Under the pieces are notes generated by a model. The model had not been told where the DNA came from and ran no database searches. It saw only the letters and a program-made list of their open reading frames with translations. This document shows positions 44,585-56,958 of a stretch of DNA of 64,000 nucleotides, in pieces. Every line of letters begins with the position of its first letter. Within the stretch, counting starts at the first letter, position 1. A program made the translations under genes and the position numbers. Where the stretch lies: assembly GCA_022559985.1 (NCBI GenBank), contig JAFJTR010000019.1, positions 124,001-188,000 on the forward strand. The letters are read 5' to 3'. The DNA is from Parastagonospora avenae f. sp. tritici 18332-5. Lineage: Eukaryota > Ascomycota > Dothideomycetes > Pleosporales > Phaeosphaeriaceae.

Positions 44585-46176
44585 ATGCCGCCCAGCAAAG
44601 GTACGATAAATCTGTTTGCGCGTCACGTTGTCGATGAAATGCTGATTAGTCGTGAATTGTAGAAACCGCGGCGCATGAGTGCGTCTCGGAAGATGCGCTG
44701 CAGCATCTCAAATCGTACAAATATTCGAGCGTCGATAAATCCTTCATCTCCCGCTACATTCTCAAGCACTACGTACGCTCACCCCCAAACGCGCGCACCC
44801 ACGACTTCCTCTGACACGTGCGCAGTGGAATGGCTTCGTCGAGCTTCTGCCATTATGGATCGCGCCGAATCTCGTCACATTATTAGGCTTCTTCTTCATT
44901 TTGGGAAATGTCGTCCTTCTCGAGGTTTACATACCGGATCTGGTCGGACCAGTCAGTGAACACGACATGAAGCTGAGGATGCAACAGGAAGCTGATTATG
45001 ACACAGGCGCCCTCATGGGTATACTACAGCTTCGCGTTTGGCATGTGGATGTGCGTTCACCCCCTTTGCGCACCCTGAAGATGGCGCTTATCGACCTTAT
45101 AGGTACTCCACTATGGACAACGTCGACGGAAAGCAAGCGCGCCGCACGGGAACATCGAGTCCGCTAGGAGAACTTTTCGAGTACGTGACGTAAAGCCCAA
45201 AGCGCCCGTACCCGAGACTGATTGAGATAGCCACGGCATTGACTCCCTGAACTGCACCCTCGCGAGTCTGCTGGAGACAGCAGCAGTTGGATATGGCTCG
45301 ACCAAGATCGGCGCATTTACTGCGCTGGTTCCGGTGCTTCCCATGTTCTTCTCTACTTGGGAGACATACCACACGCATACGCTGTATCTTGGCTACTTCA
45401 ATGGCCCGACTGGTACGTCTGCGCTAGCTACACCCGAAAGACATATCTGACATTACACAGAGGGTCTGATACTTGCATGCTCGTTCATCTGTATGTCAGG
45501 CTACTTTGGCCCTGAGATTTGGTCCACCCCGCTCGCGCACTACTTCCCATCATACAAGGCAGAAATCGGTGATCTCACTCTGAAAGAGCTATGGATACCG
45601 ATCATCCTGTTCACTTTCTTCGTGGCACATCTTCCAGCCTGCATCGTCAACGTCGCGCGAGCCCGCCGAGCCAAGAACCTCCCCGTCCTGCCATTGATCT
45701 ACGAGTGGACACCCCTTGTAGTGTTCGTTGCATGCACCATGGCCTGGCTTGGGTCGCCATACTCGCACCTCCTCGAGGACAACCACCTCGTTCTATACTG
45801 CTTGACCATGTCTTTGGTCTTTGGGCGCATGACCACCAAGATTATTCTGGCTCATCTCACACGTCAGCCCTTCCCATACTGGACAGTTATGCTGGTGCCC
45901 ATGATCGGAGGCGCTCTGATAGTGAACCACCCTTACTTCACGATCCCAGGCACGACCTTCGGACCTGTGTCGGCGAACTTTGAGCTCTGGTACCTCCGAT
46001 TCTACTTCGTCTTCGCTGCGGTAGTTTACGGACGCTGGGCTCTCCTCGTCATCAACAGCATTTGCGACTACCTTGGTATCAACTGCCTCACGATCCCCAA
46101 GGCGACTGCAGAGAAGACTGCGCGATCGACTGGCGCCGCAAACGGAGCTTTCCCCGAGAAAGGCCGCACCGACTAA
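44585..46176 (+). CDS. sn-1,2-diacylglycerol choline/ethanolamine phosphotransferase
   Basis: This is the last enzyme of the Kennedy pathway, making phosphatidylcholine or phosphatidylethanolamine from CDP-alcohol and diacylglycerol in the ER/Golgi membrane (CPT1/EPT1 type). The CDP-alcohol phosphotransferase motif D-G-x2-A-R-x8-G-x3-D-x3-D is complete (VDGKQARRTG...LGELFDHGID). It is followed by several hydrophobic helices, for example LWIPIILFTFFVAHLPACIV and PYWTVMLVPMIGGALIV. Seven exons: 44585-44600, 44663-44772, 44826-44951, 45007-45050, 45103-45180, 45231-45412 and 45461-46176. They sum to 424 codons (423 aa), a usual length. The first exon is only 16 nt and the fourth 44 nt. Both are required to keep phase and the conserved text (GMWMYSTMDNVDG). 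Choline versus ethanolamine preference cannot be read from sequence. Confidence 0.92.
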
Positions 46177-46957
46177 AGTACTATTATGCCCACCGCATGG
46201 GAGGGCTACTTTAGCACACGCATATAGACACGATGGATCAATCCGCGCACTTTTGCATAACAGCGATGGGAGGCGCCTTTCCAGCCATGGACTAGACATT
46301 TGGCGATACAGGTTTCATTGTGAACCATATTTGACGACACTTACGGCTGGATCAACCATATTAATATTGTAATTATTCGACTCGAACTGACCATCTGGTA
46401 TTATTTTTCACTGTTGCTTTAGTTGGAAAGCGACTTGGTTTGGAGGCAAGGTCTTATTGGATTGCTGTACGCGCATTTGTGTAGCGATGCGGCAAAGCAC
46501 AGCCTACGGGAGATCGTGCGCCGTTGCCTCGTAGTGCAGCTGGAAGCATTTTAAGCCCCCAATATCAACCAATTGAAAATGAGGCTCCGATGCACGACTG
46601 CGCCCACCTACTGCACGTCTTCGTGGCTCCAACATTCTAATTTTACAAACAGTATGATGTGCACTGCGTTCGGCATCCGTTTTGGGCACTGCCTCCTCTG
46701 ACGCCAGTCCCAGCACCAGATCTTCGTCGCACTTACCTGCTGTGGCACATGTTTGAGACTGAACGGATAAGGCTGAACACTATCGCGGCCATGCGGCTGA
46801 CATGGCGCACATGCGCAGCGTAGCTGGGGGCCGAACGAACAATCTCGCCGTCGTTGCGTCCAACACTTAAGAAACGTTTGCCCAGCAAACCGTTCATTGT
46901 TTCAAACGCCGTACAAAACTCGCCGCACAACGCAATGCTTCTTCCTCAATAATCGCG
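46177..46957. other. Intergenic region, no supported gene
   Basis: This is spacer between two + strand genes. A five-codon upstream open frame (ATG at 46935) ends before the start of the next gene. No other feature is recognised. Confidence 0.5.
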
Positions 46958-48203
46958 ATGACGTGGAAGGTATTCGACTGCGCAAATTCGACTCCGGACT
47001 GCGATGCGCACAACCAGACAATCGATGCAAATCCTGATATTGCTGGTGTTGGCGTAAGTGAGATTTTTGCGGTAAATCGGATCGCAAGATACTGATAACT
47101 GGCAGATTGTGATATCCTTCTTGATAACAACATGCCTTGCCTTTCTCATCGCATTTACCGTCATCTTCCTCGACCGCTACGAATCTATTGTCGATCTGTA
47201 CCGACGCTTCATCTCCAAGAAGGGCGGCGCAAACTACGAACAGAACTCCAATGGCGGCCCATATTGGCGCTCCACGCATTTCTGGTCGCGCGTGCTTAGC
47301 AAAAACCTCCTCGCTTTCAGCGATACGCAGCTCCTTACCGGACTGGCGATCCAATTCACCGGCTTGCTGAAGCACTGCAGTATGCGCGTGTACCACTGGA
47401 AAATTGTGACGGAACTCGCATTCCTGACCACAGTCACGCATCTCCTCACCGTCGTAGCGCTGCGCAATTACTTTGTGAAGTACCGCTGGATCAACTTACC
47501 TCGCATCTTGTTCATGCTGGCCAATCTCGGCCTTCTGGGCTACACATCCTACATCTCCTACTCCTACGAATTCGCCGGCCTCGACATCTCAACCGAACTT
47601 TCCTGCTTCTTTCAAGGCCAGCGCCCCAAAGTGAAATCCGCCTTCGGCACAAAATGGACCGGTCTTCTTGTCGGCGCAATCGGCGGGCACGTCACCGTCA
47701 TCCTCGCCATGTACTTTCTCAAAGAGCCTGAAGAAGGCGGCAAGAAAGAATGGTACTACTGGCTGGGCGCCGCTTTTCGCACTTGGATTGTCGCGCCGAT
47801 ATACGGCATTTACGGATTGTATATGGCCGGCGACGGACTCCGGTACACGCAGGCGCTCGGCACGCCCAATGTGCGCATGAATGGAAGCGAGAGTGAGTGG
47901 AACTTTGGACAGTTTTTGCCGGTACTGTTGCTTGCGCTGCCGCTGTTCGCGGGCTGGGAGAGTTTCTGGGAGGAGAAGGATGAGGACAGGGAGAATCGGT
48001 TTGGGAGGGGGAGTCGCTGGACGTGGGAGAAGGGCAGGAATAGTCAGTTGGATGGGCTGGATGTGCCGACTGAGAAGACGAGGGTCGAAGAGAGTAGCGG
48101 CAGTTTGGAGGAGAGGATGGTGGAGAGTAGTGGTGTTCAGACGCTGAGGCCAGTGGTCATGGCGACGCAGAGGACTTCGACGCCGCCAGGATTGGCGCGA
48201 TGA
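46958..48203 (+). CDS. Fungal polytopic membrane protein, unknown function
   Basis: This is a multi-pass membrane protein of a kind common in filamentous ascomycetes, without a known function. The short extracellular-like head (MTWKVFDCANSTPDCDAHNQ, two Cys) is followed by a helix (IVISFLITTCLAFLIAFTVIF). About five further hydrophobic segments follow, including ELAFLTTVTHLLTVVAL, RILFMLANLGLLGYTSYI and LLVGAIGGHVTVILAMYF. The cytosolic tail is charged and Ser/Thr-rich. Exons are 46958-47053 and 47106-48203 with a 52 bp intron, summing to 398 codons (397 aa). The first exon is supported by phase and by the way it completes the first helix. The topology resembles seven-helix receptor-like fungal proteins, but I see no diagnostic motif. 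Confidence 0.78.
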
Positions 48204-49657
48204 TGGAGTTAGGAAAATCTGGGGTCGGTAGTGTGGTTACGAAATTATGACTTACCGAGAGACGCGTATTATTTCACTAGGATGTTTGATATCCCTGAGA
48301 TCACGACTCAGCTTTTCCTTCCGAGATTCGTTGCGCCTGATACAGCAAAAGCCCGCGTGTCTTTCCGGCTACCGGGAATGAAACATCGAAAAGGCCGATG
48401 GAAGTGTGTTCTGATAGGACTTGAGAGACAGTTGATATATATGCGACTGTGATATGCTGAAGTCCGCGACCAGATAAATTCTTTCCCAGCAGTCGTTTAC
48501 CGTGGTAGCCGGTCATGACGTTTGTCTTCTGTACGATCGCTTCGTGCCGCAGACAAGGTTCTCGATCATTTGCATCTGTACATGAGTCCAATTCATTATC
48601 AACATCGGCTCAAATTCATGGAGAGCAAACACAGTTGTTGAACTGTGGATTTGACTTGAGACATCCGAATGTCCGAGGGTGGAGCAGTGGGAAGGCCCGC
48701 CATGGCCCACTCAAGCGTGTCTCCGAAGATGCCTGTGTGCACTCCACGCTTCCAAGGTTCCTTATCTTTTGGCTGAAAAGTCGGAGATATCACCAGTAAT
48801 AAGCGAGGGTTTGATACTGATAAGAAAAGTCGCCTCACCGTTCGTGAGGTACGCGAACCGATGTCGAGCGCGATGAAATGCAGTGGAGGTTGAACAGCGA
48901 ACAGCATCGCGATACTTGCTCATTTCCTTCGTCCAAGGCCAAGGAAGACACCGTCCGATCCATGTCAACCCCAGATCGGGAAGAGATTTCCCCAGCCTTC
49001 GTCCCCAAAGTTTCTTGCCATGGCTACCCAGATGCATTTCGCAAAGCATCGGCGCGTGCCTTGCAGCCATGCATGCAGTCCTGGCACGTTTAGTTTGCTT
49101 CCAGAACAGCGCCACGAGCAGCAGCGTTCCCGCGGAGCCTACCTCGCGCCGCACTTGAGCCTCAGATCTCCACATCTCGGTTTCCTACGGTCTCCGTTAA
49201 TCGGCGCGTCTTCAATTCACGCATCAAACACCAGAAAGTGGTCAGTGCCCCTGACTTCCTAAGACAAGACCGAAGGAACGCGACATAAGCGCGAGTGCGT
49301 CATTAATGAATCGTGCGATGCGTGCAACCACCAACACCGCAGCAGGCGAGGTTCCCCGCCTTTTTCTCCAGGGTCTATCTGTTACGTACGTGCAATTGGT
49401 TCCCCAGACCCATTGTCTTGGGGATCAGCCCAAGACCACCTGAACACCCGCTCTGGGCAGTTCTCCGAACCGGCCCTACTGGCTAACGCGTTGGCCATCA
49501 GATAGCGAAAATTCTGCTATCACGACCATACTTCTGACATTCCCTTGCGAGAGCGGCTTGTATATAACGTCCCACGATCCCCGGGCCGCTTACAAGTGTC
49601 TGGGTGTGGGCGAACCGAACTTCCACGGTCACGCTAATAAGTCGACATCTGTCAAAC
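48204..49657. other. 1.45 kb intergenic region, no supported gene
   Basis: Overlapping short frames occur on both strands without family text. The right end should hold the promoter of the amino-acid permease gene; a TATATAA-like box lies at about 49561, roughly 95 bp before its start codon. Confidence 0.5.
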
Positions 49658-51436
49658 ATGCCAAACCACCAAATCGTGTCTCCGACAGGAGACCCTGAAA
49701 AGGGTCCTCATGGGCAGTATGGGTACGAGACCAACGAAGAGCCATTTGTGCATGGACACGGCACCCTTGCTGAGGCGACTGGAACCGGAGGCGCAACCCA
49801 CCGTGGGTTGAAGAGTCGCCATATCCAATTTTTGTAAGCTCAAGTATTCATATGATTCAGATGCGGATCTAACGCGAATTCAGGGCTCTTGGTGGTGCTA
49901 TCGGAACCGGTCTTTTCGTCGGATCAGGTGCAATTCTTGCACTCGTCGGACCTGCGCCGCTGTTCATGGCCTATCTTTCTATGATGATTGTGGTGTGGTG
50001 TATTATGAACGACTTGGCTGAAATTGTCACGTACCTCCCTATGAACGGCATCACGATCCCTTATTTCGTCAAGCGTTTTGTAGACCCAAGTCTGGCCTTT
50101 GCTGCTGGTACGCCTGTCAAACCCATCGATAACGACATACAGCTAACATGTGACAGGCTGGAACTATTGGTACGCATACGCAATTCTCGTGGCGGCGGAA
50201 GCAACGGCTGGTGCAATTTTGTTGAGCTACTGGGAAACACCCGTGCACAACGCTGTCTGGATTACCATTTTCCTCGTTGTTGTGCTATTTCTCAACATCG
50301 TAGCAGTCGAAGTTTTTGGTGAAGCCGAGTTCTGGTTCGCGTCCATCAAATTCATCACGATCATGGGTTTGATCATCCTCGGATTCGTGATTATGCTCGG
50401 TGGCAGTCCGAATGATCAGGGGCGACTCGGCTTCCGATACTGGAAAAATCCAGGAGCTTTCAAACCCTACATAGTCGGTGGGAGCGCTGGCAACTTTTTG
50501 GCGTACTGGACGGCCTTTGTTCGAGCTGGATTCGCCTTTATCGTTTCTCCTGAGCTGATTGCACTCTCTGCTGGTGAGACGATTGCGCCTCGCCGAAACA
50601 TCCCCAAAGCGGCGGGACGATTCGTGTACCGTCTGGCTGTTTTCTACGGGTTCGGTTCATTCATCATTGGAGTGATCGTCCCATCCGACGACCCTCGACT
50701 TCTCAGTCCTAGTTCCAACGCGACTGCATCTCCATTCGTTATCGGAATCCAGAGGGCTGGAATCGCTGGCCTGCAGCACGTCATCAACGCCGCCGTTCTC
50801 ACATCCGCCTGGTCTGCTGGAAACGCTTTCCTTTTCTCCGGATCGCGTGTGCTCTACGGAATGGCACTGAACAAAGAAGCCCCCAAGTTCTTCGCCAAGA
50901 CGACCAAGAAGGGTGTGCCATGGACAGCAGTTTTGGCGACATGGGCAGTCGGGTTCTTGGCATACCTGAACGTTTCCAGCTCCGGAGCGCAAGTCTTCAC
51001 CTGGTTCTCCAACATCTCCACCATTTCCGGCTTCATTGCATGGATCGTCGTCATGATCACGTACCTGCGTTTCCGCAGGGCCATGGAGTTCAACAACATG
51101 CTTTCCGAACTGCCATACCGCACAAAGTTCCAGCCATACATGACGTACTTCACTCTGTTTATCGTCTCGCTGCTGACACTCACCAACGGCTTCCAAGTCT
51201 TCACAAAGGCCAGGTGGAATGTTGCCGACTTCCTGGCTGCCTACATCACTCTGCCCATTTTCCTGGTATTGTATCTTGGCCACAAGATCTATTTCAAGAC
51301 GCCATTCTTTATCCACACGCAGCACATTGACGTCATGTCTGGCAAGAGGGAGATGGATGAGTTGTGTAAGAATGATATCTCAGGTGCGCCTGTGCCGAAG
51401 AATATGTTGCAGAGGATTTGGTTCTGGATTGCTTAG
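49658..51436 (+). CDS. Amino-acid permease (YAT/AAT family)
   Basis: This is a proton-coupled amino-acid transporter of the APC superfamily, expected in the plasma membrane. It has a hydrophilic N-terminus with RGLKSRHIQFLALGGAIGTG, the family's diagnostic first-helix segment, then about 12 hydrophobic helices. Conserved segments include the ELIALSAGET-containing helix, IPKAAGRFVYR, WSAGNAFLFSGSRVLYGMA and PWTAVLATWAVGFLAYL. Exons are 49658-49833, 49884-50107 and 50157-51436, summing to 560 codons (559 aa). The Met at 49658 is preferred to an earlier in-frame one at 49604 because that upstream stretch looks like 5' UTR. Substrate cannot be assigned; the family includes general, proline, GABA and aromatic transporters. 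Confidence 0.9.
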
Positions 51437-51711
51437 ACGAAAATTAGAAAGTAGTTCTGGTGGATTTACGTAGATTTTAGATAAAGGAAGACTTCGTTTC
51501 TCTTGACATGAAATCTGTCTCTGAACATGCCAATCTTATGTGCTTCTTTTCGTATTGTGATAATACCACGAATGTACTTTAACATGGTAAAATGCATGAT
51601 TGTAGGCGAGACTGCTCGATTGGGCTGCGGGGCTACCGCTCCTTCTCCACGCGATCTACTTTCACAAATATAACGCACACACGTCATAGGCCGACTGCTG
51701 TATGCATCACT

Positions 51712-54602
51712 ATGGCTGAAGTCGTTGGCATCATAGCCTCCGTTGCTCAACTAGTGCATCTCAGCGGCACCCTTCTCGCTGGCGGATATGGCTTTCTCTC
51801 CAAAGTCGCCCGCGGACCTGTCGAAATTCGGAGCCTCTTGACTGAAGCTGCAGCAGTGAACAGTCTCCTCGGGCAACTTCAACTGATCGCAGACGCGCCA
51901 TCAGATGTGACCATCAAAGATGTTCTAAGTAGTCTAGCTCGACTTGGAGTTCTACAGGAATGCAAGACACTTCTTGAATTCATTGAGCTCGCGCTAGCAC
52001 GGTGCCAGCAGGAAGCCGGGAAAGATCTTCAAAATTTTGGCAAGAGATTGAAGTGGCCCTTCAAAGAAAAGGAGACTAAAGATGCGCTGCAACGACTGCA
52101 TCAGCTCCGTGGTGTGCTGGCGAACGCTGTGGAGGTAGATTCGGCGTGAGTGACATGGAACGTTACGCAAAAGCTCCACACACTCATGAACTCATAGAAA
52201 CACATTAAAGCGCATCGAGACTGGTCAAGGTCTACTTGTGGAGGGCATGCGCACTCTGAGCACAAAGGTAGAGACTCAGATGAGTCGAGAAGAGGCGCAG
52301 AAAGTGCTCTCCTGGCTTTGTCCACTTCCCACTACTGGAGCGCATGTCAGTCTCGAAAACGCATTGGCTCGCCGTCTGCCTGGTACTGGAGAGTGGTTCC
52401 TCCAGTCTAAGACCTTCACTTACTGGTTGAAGTCCGAGGATAGCGCCGAAACAAGTTCGATCTGGATCACCGGCCTCCCCGGCTCAGGCAAGACCCTGCT
52501 CTGTGCTTCTGCTATTGAGAAAGTACTGTCTCTTAAGCCGAGGAAGACTGAAGACACGACTGTCTTGTACTTCTTCTGCGACCACCGCGATCCGGCGAAG
52601 GTGACCCATGATAGCTTCCTCCTGACCCTGACGAAACAGATACTCGACCATTCGCCCGACTTCATGGAGCAAGCAAAGAAACTGTATGACGAGAAAGCGA
52701 ACAACGGTGAGCGCACGTTCAATGGAACCGATTACATTTCCCTGATCCAGTCCTTCGTGAGCCTCTGCAGACACGTTTTCATCTTCTGCGACGCGCTGGA
52801 CGAGTCATCCGAGGGCGATGAGATTGCAAGTAGTCTTGGGAAGCTTCTTGCGTATGGCCAGAAATGCAATATACCTACCAGGGTGCTCATGACCAGCCGC
52901 TTTGATGTGCAATTGGAACGTCGACATTCTGCGCTGACGACTAATCGGGTGGCATTGGCGGAGAATATGAAGCCAGACATTGAGCAGTTTGTTGCGGCTG
53001 AAGTGGGAAGTCGTATGGAGAGAGGCACGTTGAAAATGAGAGATAAGAAGCTGCAGTCATCGATACAAGACCAGGTTGCGTCGCGCGCTGGCACGTGAGC
53101 AACCCCTTTCGATGCAATCCCTTTCCTATCATCGAGAAGATGCAGCACAATCTAGCATGCGTAGTTAAGGGGCTTTCGAATCGTCGCAGTGTGCTCAGCT
53201 GACCGAATACAGGATCCTTCATGCTCGCATGCAGCTGGACTACTTCAGTGTTGCCAGAAATGACAAAGACCTCAAAGCCATGATCGTCAACCTGCCCGAT
53301 GGACTTGAGCATACATACGAGACAATTCTTAGCCATATGGCCTCTACATATCCCGACCGTGTAGAGATTATGAAACTGCTCTTGCAGTGCCTAGTCGTTG
53401 CTTCTCCAACGCTCACTGCAGCAGATCTTGCCGAGATTCTAGCCATGGAGCCTGAGCAAGCGTTTCTGGATTTTGACTTAGTGTCGACAGATCCTTACGA
53501 TGAGCTAGAGGTCATCGCGCCTTTGGTGCTTCTAACAAACACACGGAAGACGCATGGCATTGTTAAGCTTGCACATTACTCACTCGACGAATACTTGTCG
53601 TCTCCTCATATACTGCAAAGTCAAGCAAGGCAATTCCACGTCAACCGCGAAGAGGCTAATGCATGGCTGGCATCAGCATGTCTCCAATACCTCACGTTCG
53701 ACATTTTCAATCTCTCCAAACGTCAAATGACCAGGTCCAGCTCTCCCTGTTTCGAACAATATAGCTTCCGCCGATATGCAGCACTCAACTGGTTCAGACA
53801 CTACCAGCAAGCCAAGCGAACTGCAGGATTCAGCGAAAAGTGCAAATCATATGTAAATCGACTATTCAGCGATGAAGACGGCTCACCATGCTTCAAGCAC
53901 TGGCGATGGATCTACCAACAAGAATACCCATACAACGAATCACCTCGTTACTCACCCATCTGCTTCGCCATAAGTCAAGGCCTCGACGACATCGTCGAAG
54001 ACTTATTACCGCGCCTCTCCGACATCAACATGCCCCAAAACAACGGCTACACATGTCTCACCATCGCCGCAAAATGGAACCAATCCACTATCATCCGCAA
54101 ACTCCTCGCCCTCGGCGCAGATATCAACAAACCTGGCAGCAGACATTGCACGCCCCTCCATCTCGCCGCCGAATTCGCCAGTCGAGACGCATGCGACGTT
54201 CTCCTGGAAGCCGGTGCGGATCCCGACGCGCGCTCGTCATCCGGATCGACAGCATTCTACCGCGCCTGTCGTGGCGGAGACGTGCATATCGTCCAGCGCC
54301 TGAAGGACTGCGGCAGCGATATCAATGCCCAAACAAGCGACTCCTGGACGCCGATCATGGAAGCCGTGGAGAATGGGCACGAGGCTGTTGTGGACTTGCT
54401 ACTCGGCTGGGGCGCGGATTTGAGTGTGAAAACTCGTCAGGGGTGGACGGTTTTGCTGATTGCGGAGGATGGGTTTAATCTTGCGCCCAATCGTAGGATC
54501 ATTGAAAATTTGAAGAGGGTGGTGGGTGGGGAGGCATATGGGGAGCTTGTTGAGGAGGCATACGATGCATCACAGATCCCACAAAACAAGGCGAGGAGCT
54601 GA
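51712..54602 (+). CDS. NLR-like STAND protein: N-terminal helical domain, NACHT, ankyrin repeats
   Basis: This is a fungal NOD-like receptor, the class used in non-self recognition and heterokaryon incompatibility. Residues 1-145 form a helical N-terminal domain of the fungal STAND type (MAEVVGIIASVAQLVHL...). A NACHT NTPase follows, with Walker A in GLPGSGKTLLC (about 250), a Walker B-like VFIFCDALDESS, and the sensor stretch RVLMTSRFD. The linker ARMQLDYFSVARND and NLPDGLEHTYETIL is typical after NACHT. The C-terminus has about five ankyrin repeats (for example CTPLHLAAEFASRDACDVLL). Exons are 51712-52145, 52198-53094 and 53213-54602, summing to 907 codons (906 aa). The second intron is 118 bp. 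The stop at 54602 may be premature: a protein-like tail continues in another frame. Confidence 0.88.
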
Positions 54603-54823
54603 AAATATTCTACAAAGGCATGATGAGAGCTTACTGGCTAGAAGCGGCGAAACAGGCCAGGGTGATACAAGTATGCGTGCGGGTGTTTATGGAAAGCGTA
54701 GAGGCTCTTGTGAAGCGTCTCAGGGAGGTCGAGCGCGAGGTTGGTATCGGTAGACCATTGCACACGGAAGAATGGAGGCTGAAGACGGTAGAAGATTTGG
54801 AGAGGGAGGAGAGGGAGGCGTGA
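54603..54823 (+). other. Out-of-frame coding-like tail after the NLR gene
   Basis: After the NLR stop, another frame reads on from about 54590 to a stop at 54823. Its text is strongly protein-like: EELKIFYKGMMRAYWLEAAK, then a Val/Leu/Arg/Glu-rich amphipathic helix with EALVKRLREVERE, ending in LEREEREA. It overlaps the end of the ankyrin frame, so a one-base frame change or an unseen splice would join the two. It may be the lost C-terminus of the receptor or a small separate gene starting at the ATG at 54620 (67 codons). Confidence 0.4.
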
Positions 54824-54922
54824 ATGGGTATATTGTGCTCAGCAGCCCGCGCCACCAAAAATACAAATCATACATCTTCAAAGCACACAACGCCAAGTGA
54901 ATCGTACAAGCGCATTGAATCC

Positions 54923-56262
54923 TCAATCCTCAGATCCGTCCTCTGGTAAGCTCTCCAGCAGCTCTTCGACGATACTAATCAGCTCGTCGACATCCGGTCG
55001 TTCACTAGGCTCCAGTCTCAAACACTTCCTCACAACCTCCTTGACAGGCTCACTGATCACTTCTTCAGTCTGCTTCGCCTTGCCCCGCTGCGGCCCTTCG
55101 TCTGGAAATCTCCAATCACCACCTAACACGCAAATGCTCAAGCTGCCACCCGTCTCGTCTGACCTGAACTCGAAGGGGCTCTTGCCCACGAGACAGGCGT
55201 ATAGCGTGCATCCCAAGGACCAGATGTCGACTTTTGTGTCGATTACGCTGCCGGTCTTAACGTCGAAGAGTTCGGGGGCACGGTAGGGCATTGTGGAGTG
55301 TTCGGCGGCGGTGTCTTGGATCTGTAGGGCTAGAGAGCGGGATGTTACGGGTGTTGGGGAGGGAGCGAGGGAGCCGAGATCCATGAGGATAGGGGATTTG
55401 CCGTCGTCGTCGATCATGATGTTGCCTTCATACATTGTTAGCACGACCTCCGCTCAATCCCTTTCGAGGGAGCTTACCGGGCTTGATATCCCTATGCGCA
55501 TACGCCCTCTCTCCACCCTCAGCAATTCCCTCCTGCGCCATCGTAACATTCGTGTCCTCCAACAGCCCCTCAGCTTCCTGGTCGTCGTCATCGTCATGCT
55601 CGCGATGTTTTCGGCTCGGACGCATTTCCATGGTCTCAGCGGCCTGCGCATCCGCTCGCGCCGCCTCTCTCCGGACCTTCTTCGCCTTGCCCTCACTTCT
55701 CGCGCCGCCCGGTCCACCTTTGATTTTGTATTGGTGCATCGCCTTGAGCGCTTTACACACACCAAGGAAGAGCACCATAAGCCGGCGCTCCGGGAACTTT
55801 GTGTGGTTGACGAGATTGGCATTGATCATGTCCTGGAGGTTACCACGGCGATAGTAAGGTAGAAGGATGTACACGGTTTTCGCTGACGCATCGCCCTTGT
55901 CGGTCTCGACAGAGTAGTCTATGCTGTGTATGATGTTTGGATGTGGCGAGAAGAGGGTGTAGGCTTCGACTTCCTTGAGCGCCAGGCTCACGGATTCTTG
56001 GCCAAAGGGACATCGGATCTTCTTTAGGGCAAGTAGTTGCTGATTCGAGTTGTCCTGGACGAGGTATACATAGGAAAAGCCGCCCTATCGTGGTCAGTAT
56101 ATGGCTTGCGCAACGCGATAGAGCGGATCGTACTTCGCCAAGTAATCGCAAGATCTTGAAGCTCCGGGAATTAATTTTGAGTTGTGGTGAGCTTGGAAAG
56201 CAGACCATGCAGTTTGTGAAGGAGTAGACGACGTCTAGAAAGTATGTCCCTAGCGATCCCAT
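54923..56262 (-). CDS. Ser/Thr protein kinase, ENV7/STK16 (NAK family)
   Basis: This is a kinase of the STK16/Env7 branch of the NAK family, linked to Golgi and vacuole membrane dynamics and usually palmitoylated near the N-terminus. The N-terminus MGSLGTYFLDVVYSFTNCMVC has a Gly2 and Cys residues suited to lipidation. The kinase has the Gly loop GEGGFSYVYLV, ALKKIRCP (VAIK Lys), HRDIKPGNIMI (catalytic loop) and DLGS in place of DFG, as in STK16. PYRAPELFD (APE) and DIWSLGCTLYAC follow. A charged insert of about 70 residues, with basic and poly-Asp runs, lies before the catalytic loop. Exons are 56262-56134, 56084-55478 and 55425-54923, summing to 413 codons (412 aa). Confidence 0.9.
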
Positions 56263-56702
56263 GGTTGCGACTGTCGGGTTGTGTAGAGAGCTGCGGATAG
56301 CTCGCAGTCTTGGAACGAGCAATTGAACGTTGGACGCGCGTACGAATTTGGGCGGCCTATTCTCCTGACGGCGTTGGAGGATAAAGAATGTTGAATGTCG
56401 AGATTCACGGATTTGCGCAAGGTGTGGAAGTTGATGTGTCCTTTGCTAAGACAAACGCGCAGCTTCGTGTTCCCGGAGCTGACGTTGCTACGTCCGAGCT
56501 ATGCGCGCCAAGTTGGGGCTGTGAGCCGCGCATCCCGCAAGCGAGCCTCTCATGACACAGATCCACTTCCTGGGGCTAACAGAATTTCAATTGTTACTCT
56601 CAGCATCCCCTGAACACGTACAATTGCTTCGTAGGGCAAAACATTTAGGATATATTTCATATTACGAGCAATACTTCCATCTTCAGTCTAGCTTAAAGTT
56701 GA
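56263..56702. other. Intergenic region, no supported gene
   Basis: This is the upstream region of the kinase gene and the 5' flank of the tRNA gene. No other feature is recognised. Confidence 0.5.
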
Positions 56703-56813
56703 GGGCGTGTGGCTCAGTGGTAGAGCGTCCGCTTTGCATTAAGGCTTCCTTCTCTGTGATGGAAACCAAGAAACAATTGCGGAAGGTCCAGGTTTCGATC
56801 ACCTGCCCGTCCA
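56703..56813 (+). tRNA. tRNA-Ala (anticodon UGC) with a 39-nt intron
   Basis: The cloverleaf can be folded by hand. The acceptor is GGGCGTG against CCCGTCC with one T-C mismatch, and includes the G3-U70 wobble pair that identifies tRNA-Ala. The D arm is GCTC/GAGC around AGTGGTA. The anticodon stem is TCCGC/GCGGA with loop TT-TGC-A-T. The T arm is CAGGT/ACCTG around TTCGATC. The anticodon TGC is at 56735-56737. The intron is 56739-56777, directly after position 37 as expected for eukaryotic tRNA introns. The mature length is 72 nt plus CCA. Confidence 0.93.
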
Positions 56814-56814
56814 C

Positions 56815-56833
56815 TTTTTGCATTTTTTTTACC
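56815..56833 (+). terminator. RNA polymerase III terminator (T runs)
   Basis: A T5 run starts one base after the tRNA discriminator base, followed by a T8 run near 56823 and another T7 run near 56834. These are standard pol III stop signals. Confidence 0.8.
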
Positions 56834-56958
56834 TTTTTTTATGCCCTTCTTCAGTTTATCTAGTTTGCAGATAGCTACGTTGAAAGATGATAGAGTGTGG
56901 GAAGGAGCATGGTGCCCTAGATCTTTTCCTTTCCCCTTCATCACTTAACACTCCGAAC
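56834..56958. other. Short spacer downstream of the tRNA gene
   Basis: A further T-rich run (near 56834) and non-coding sequence lie here; nothing else is recognised. Confidence 0.4.
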
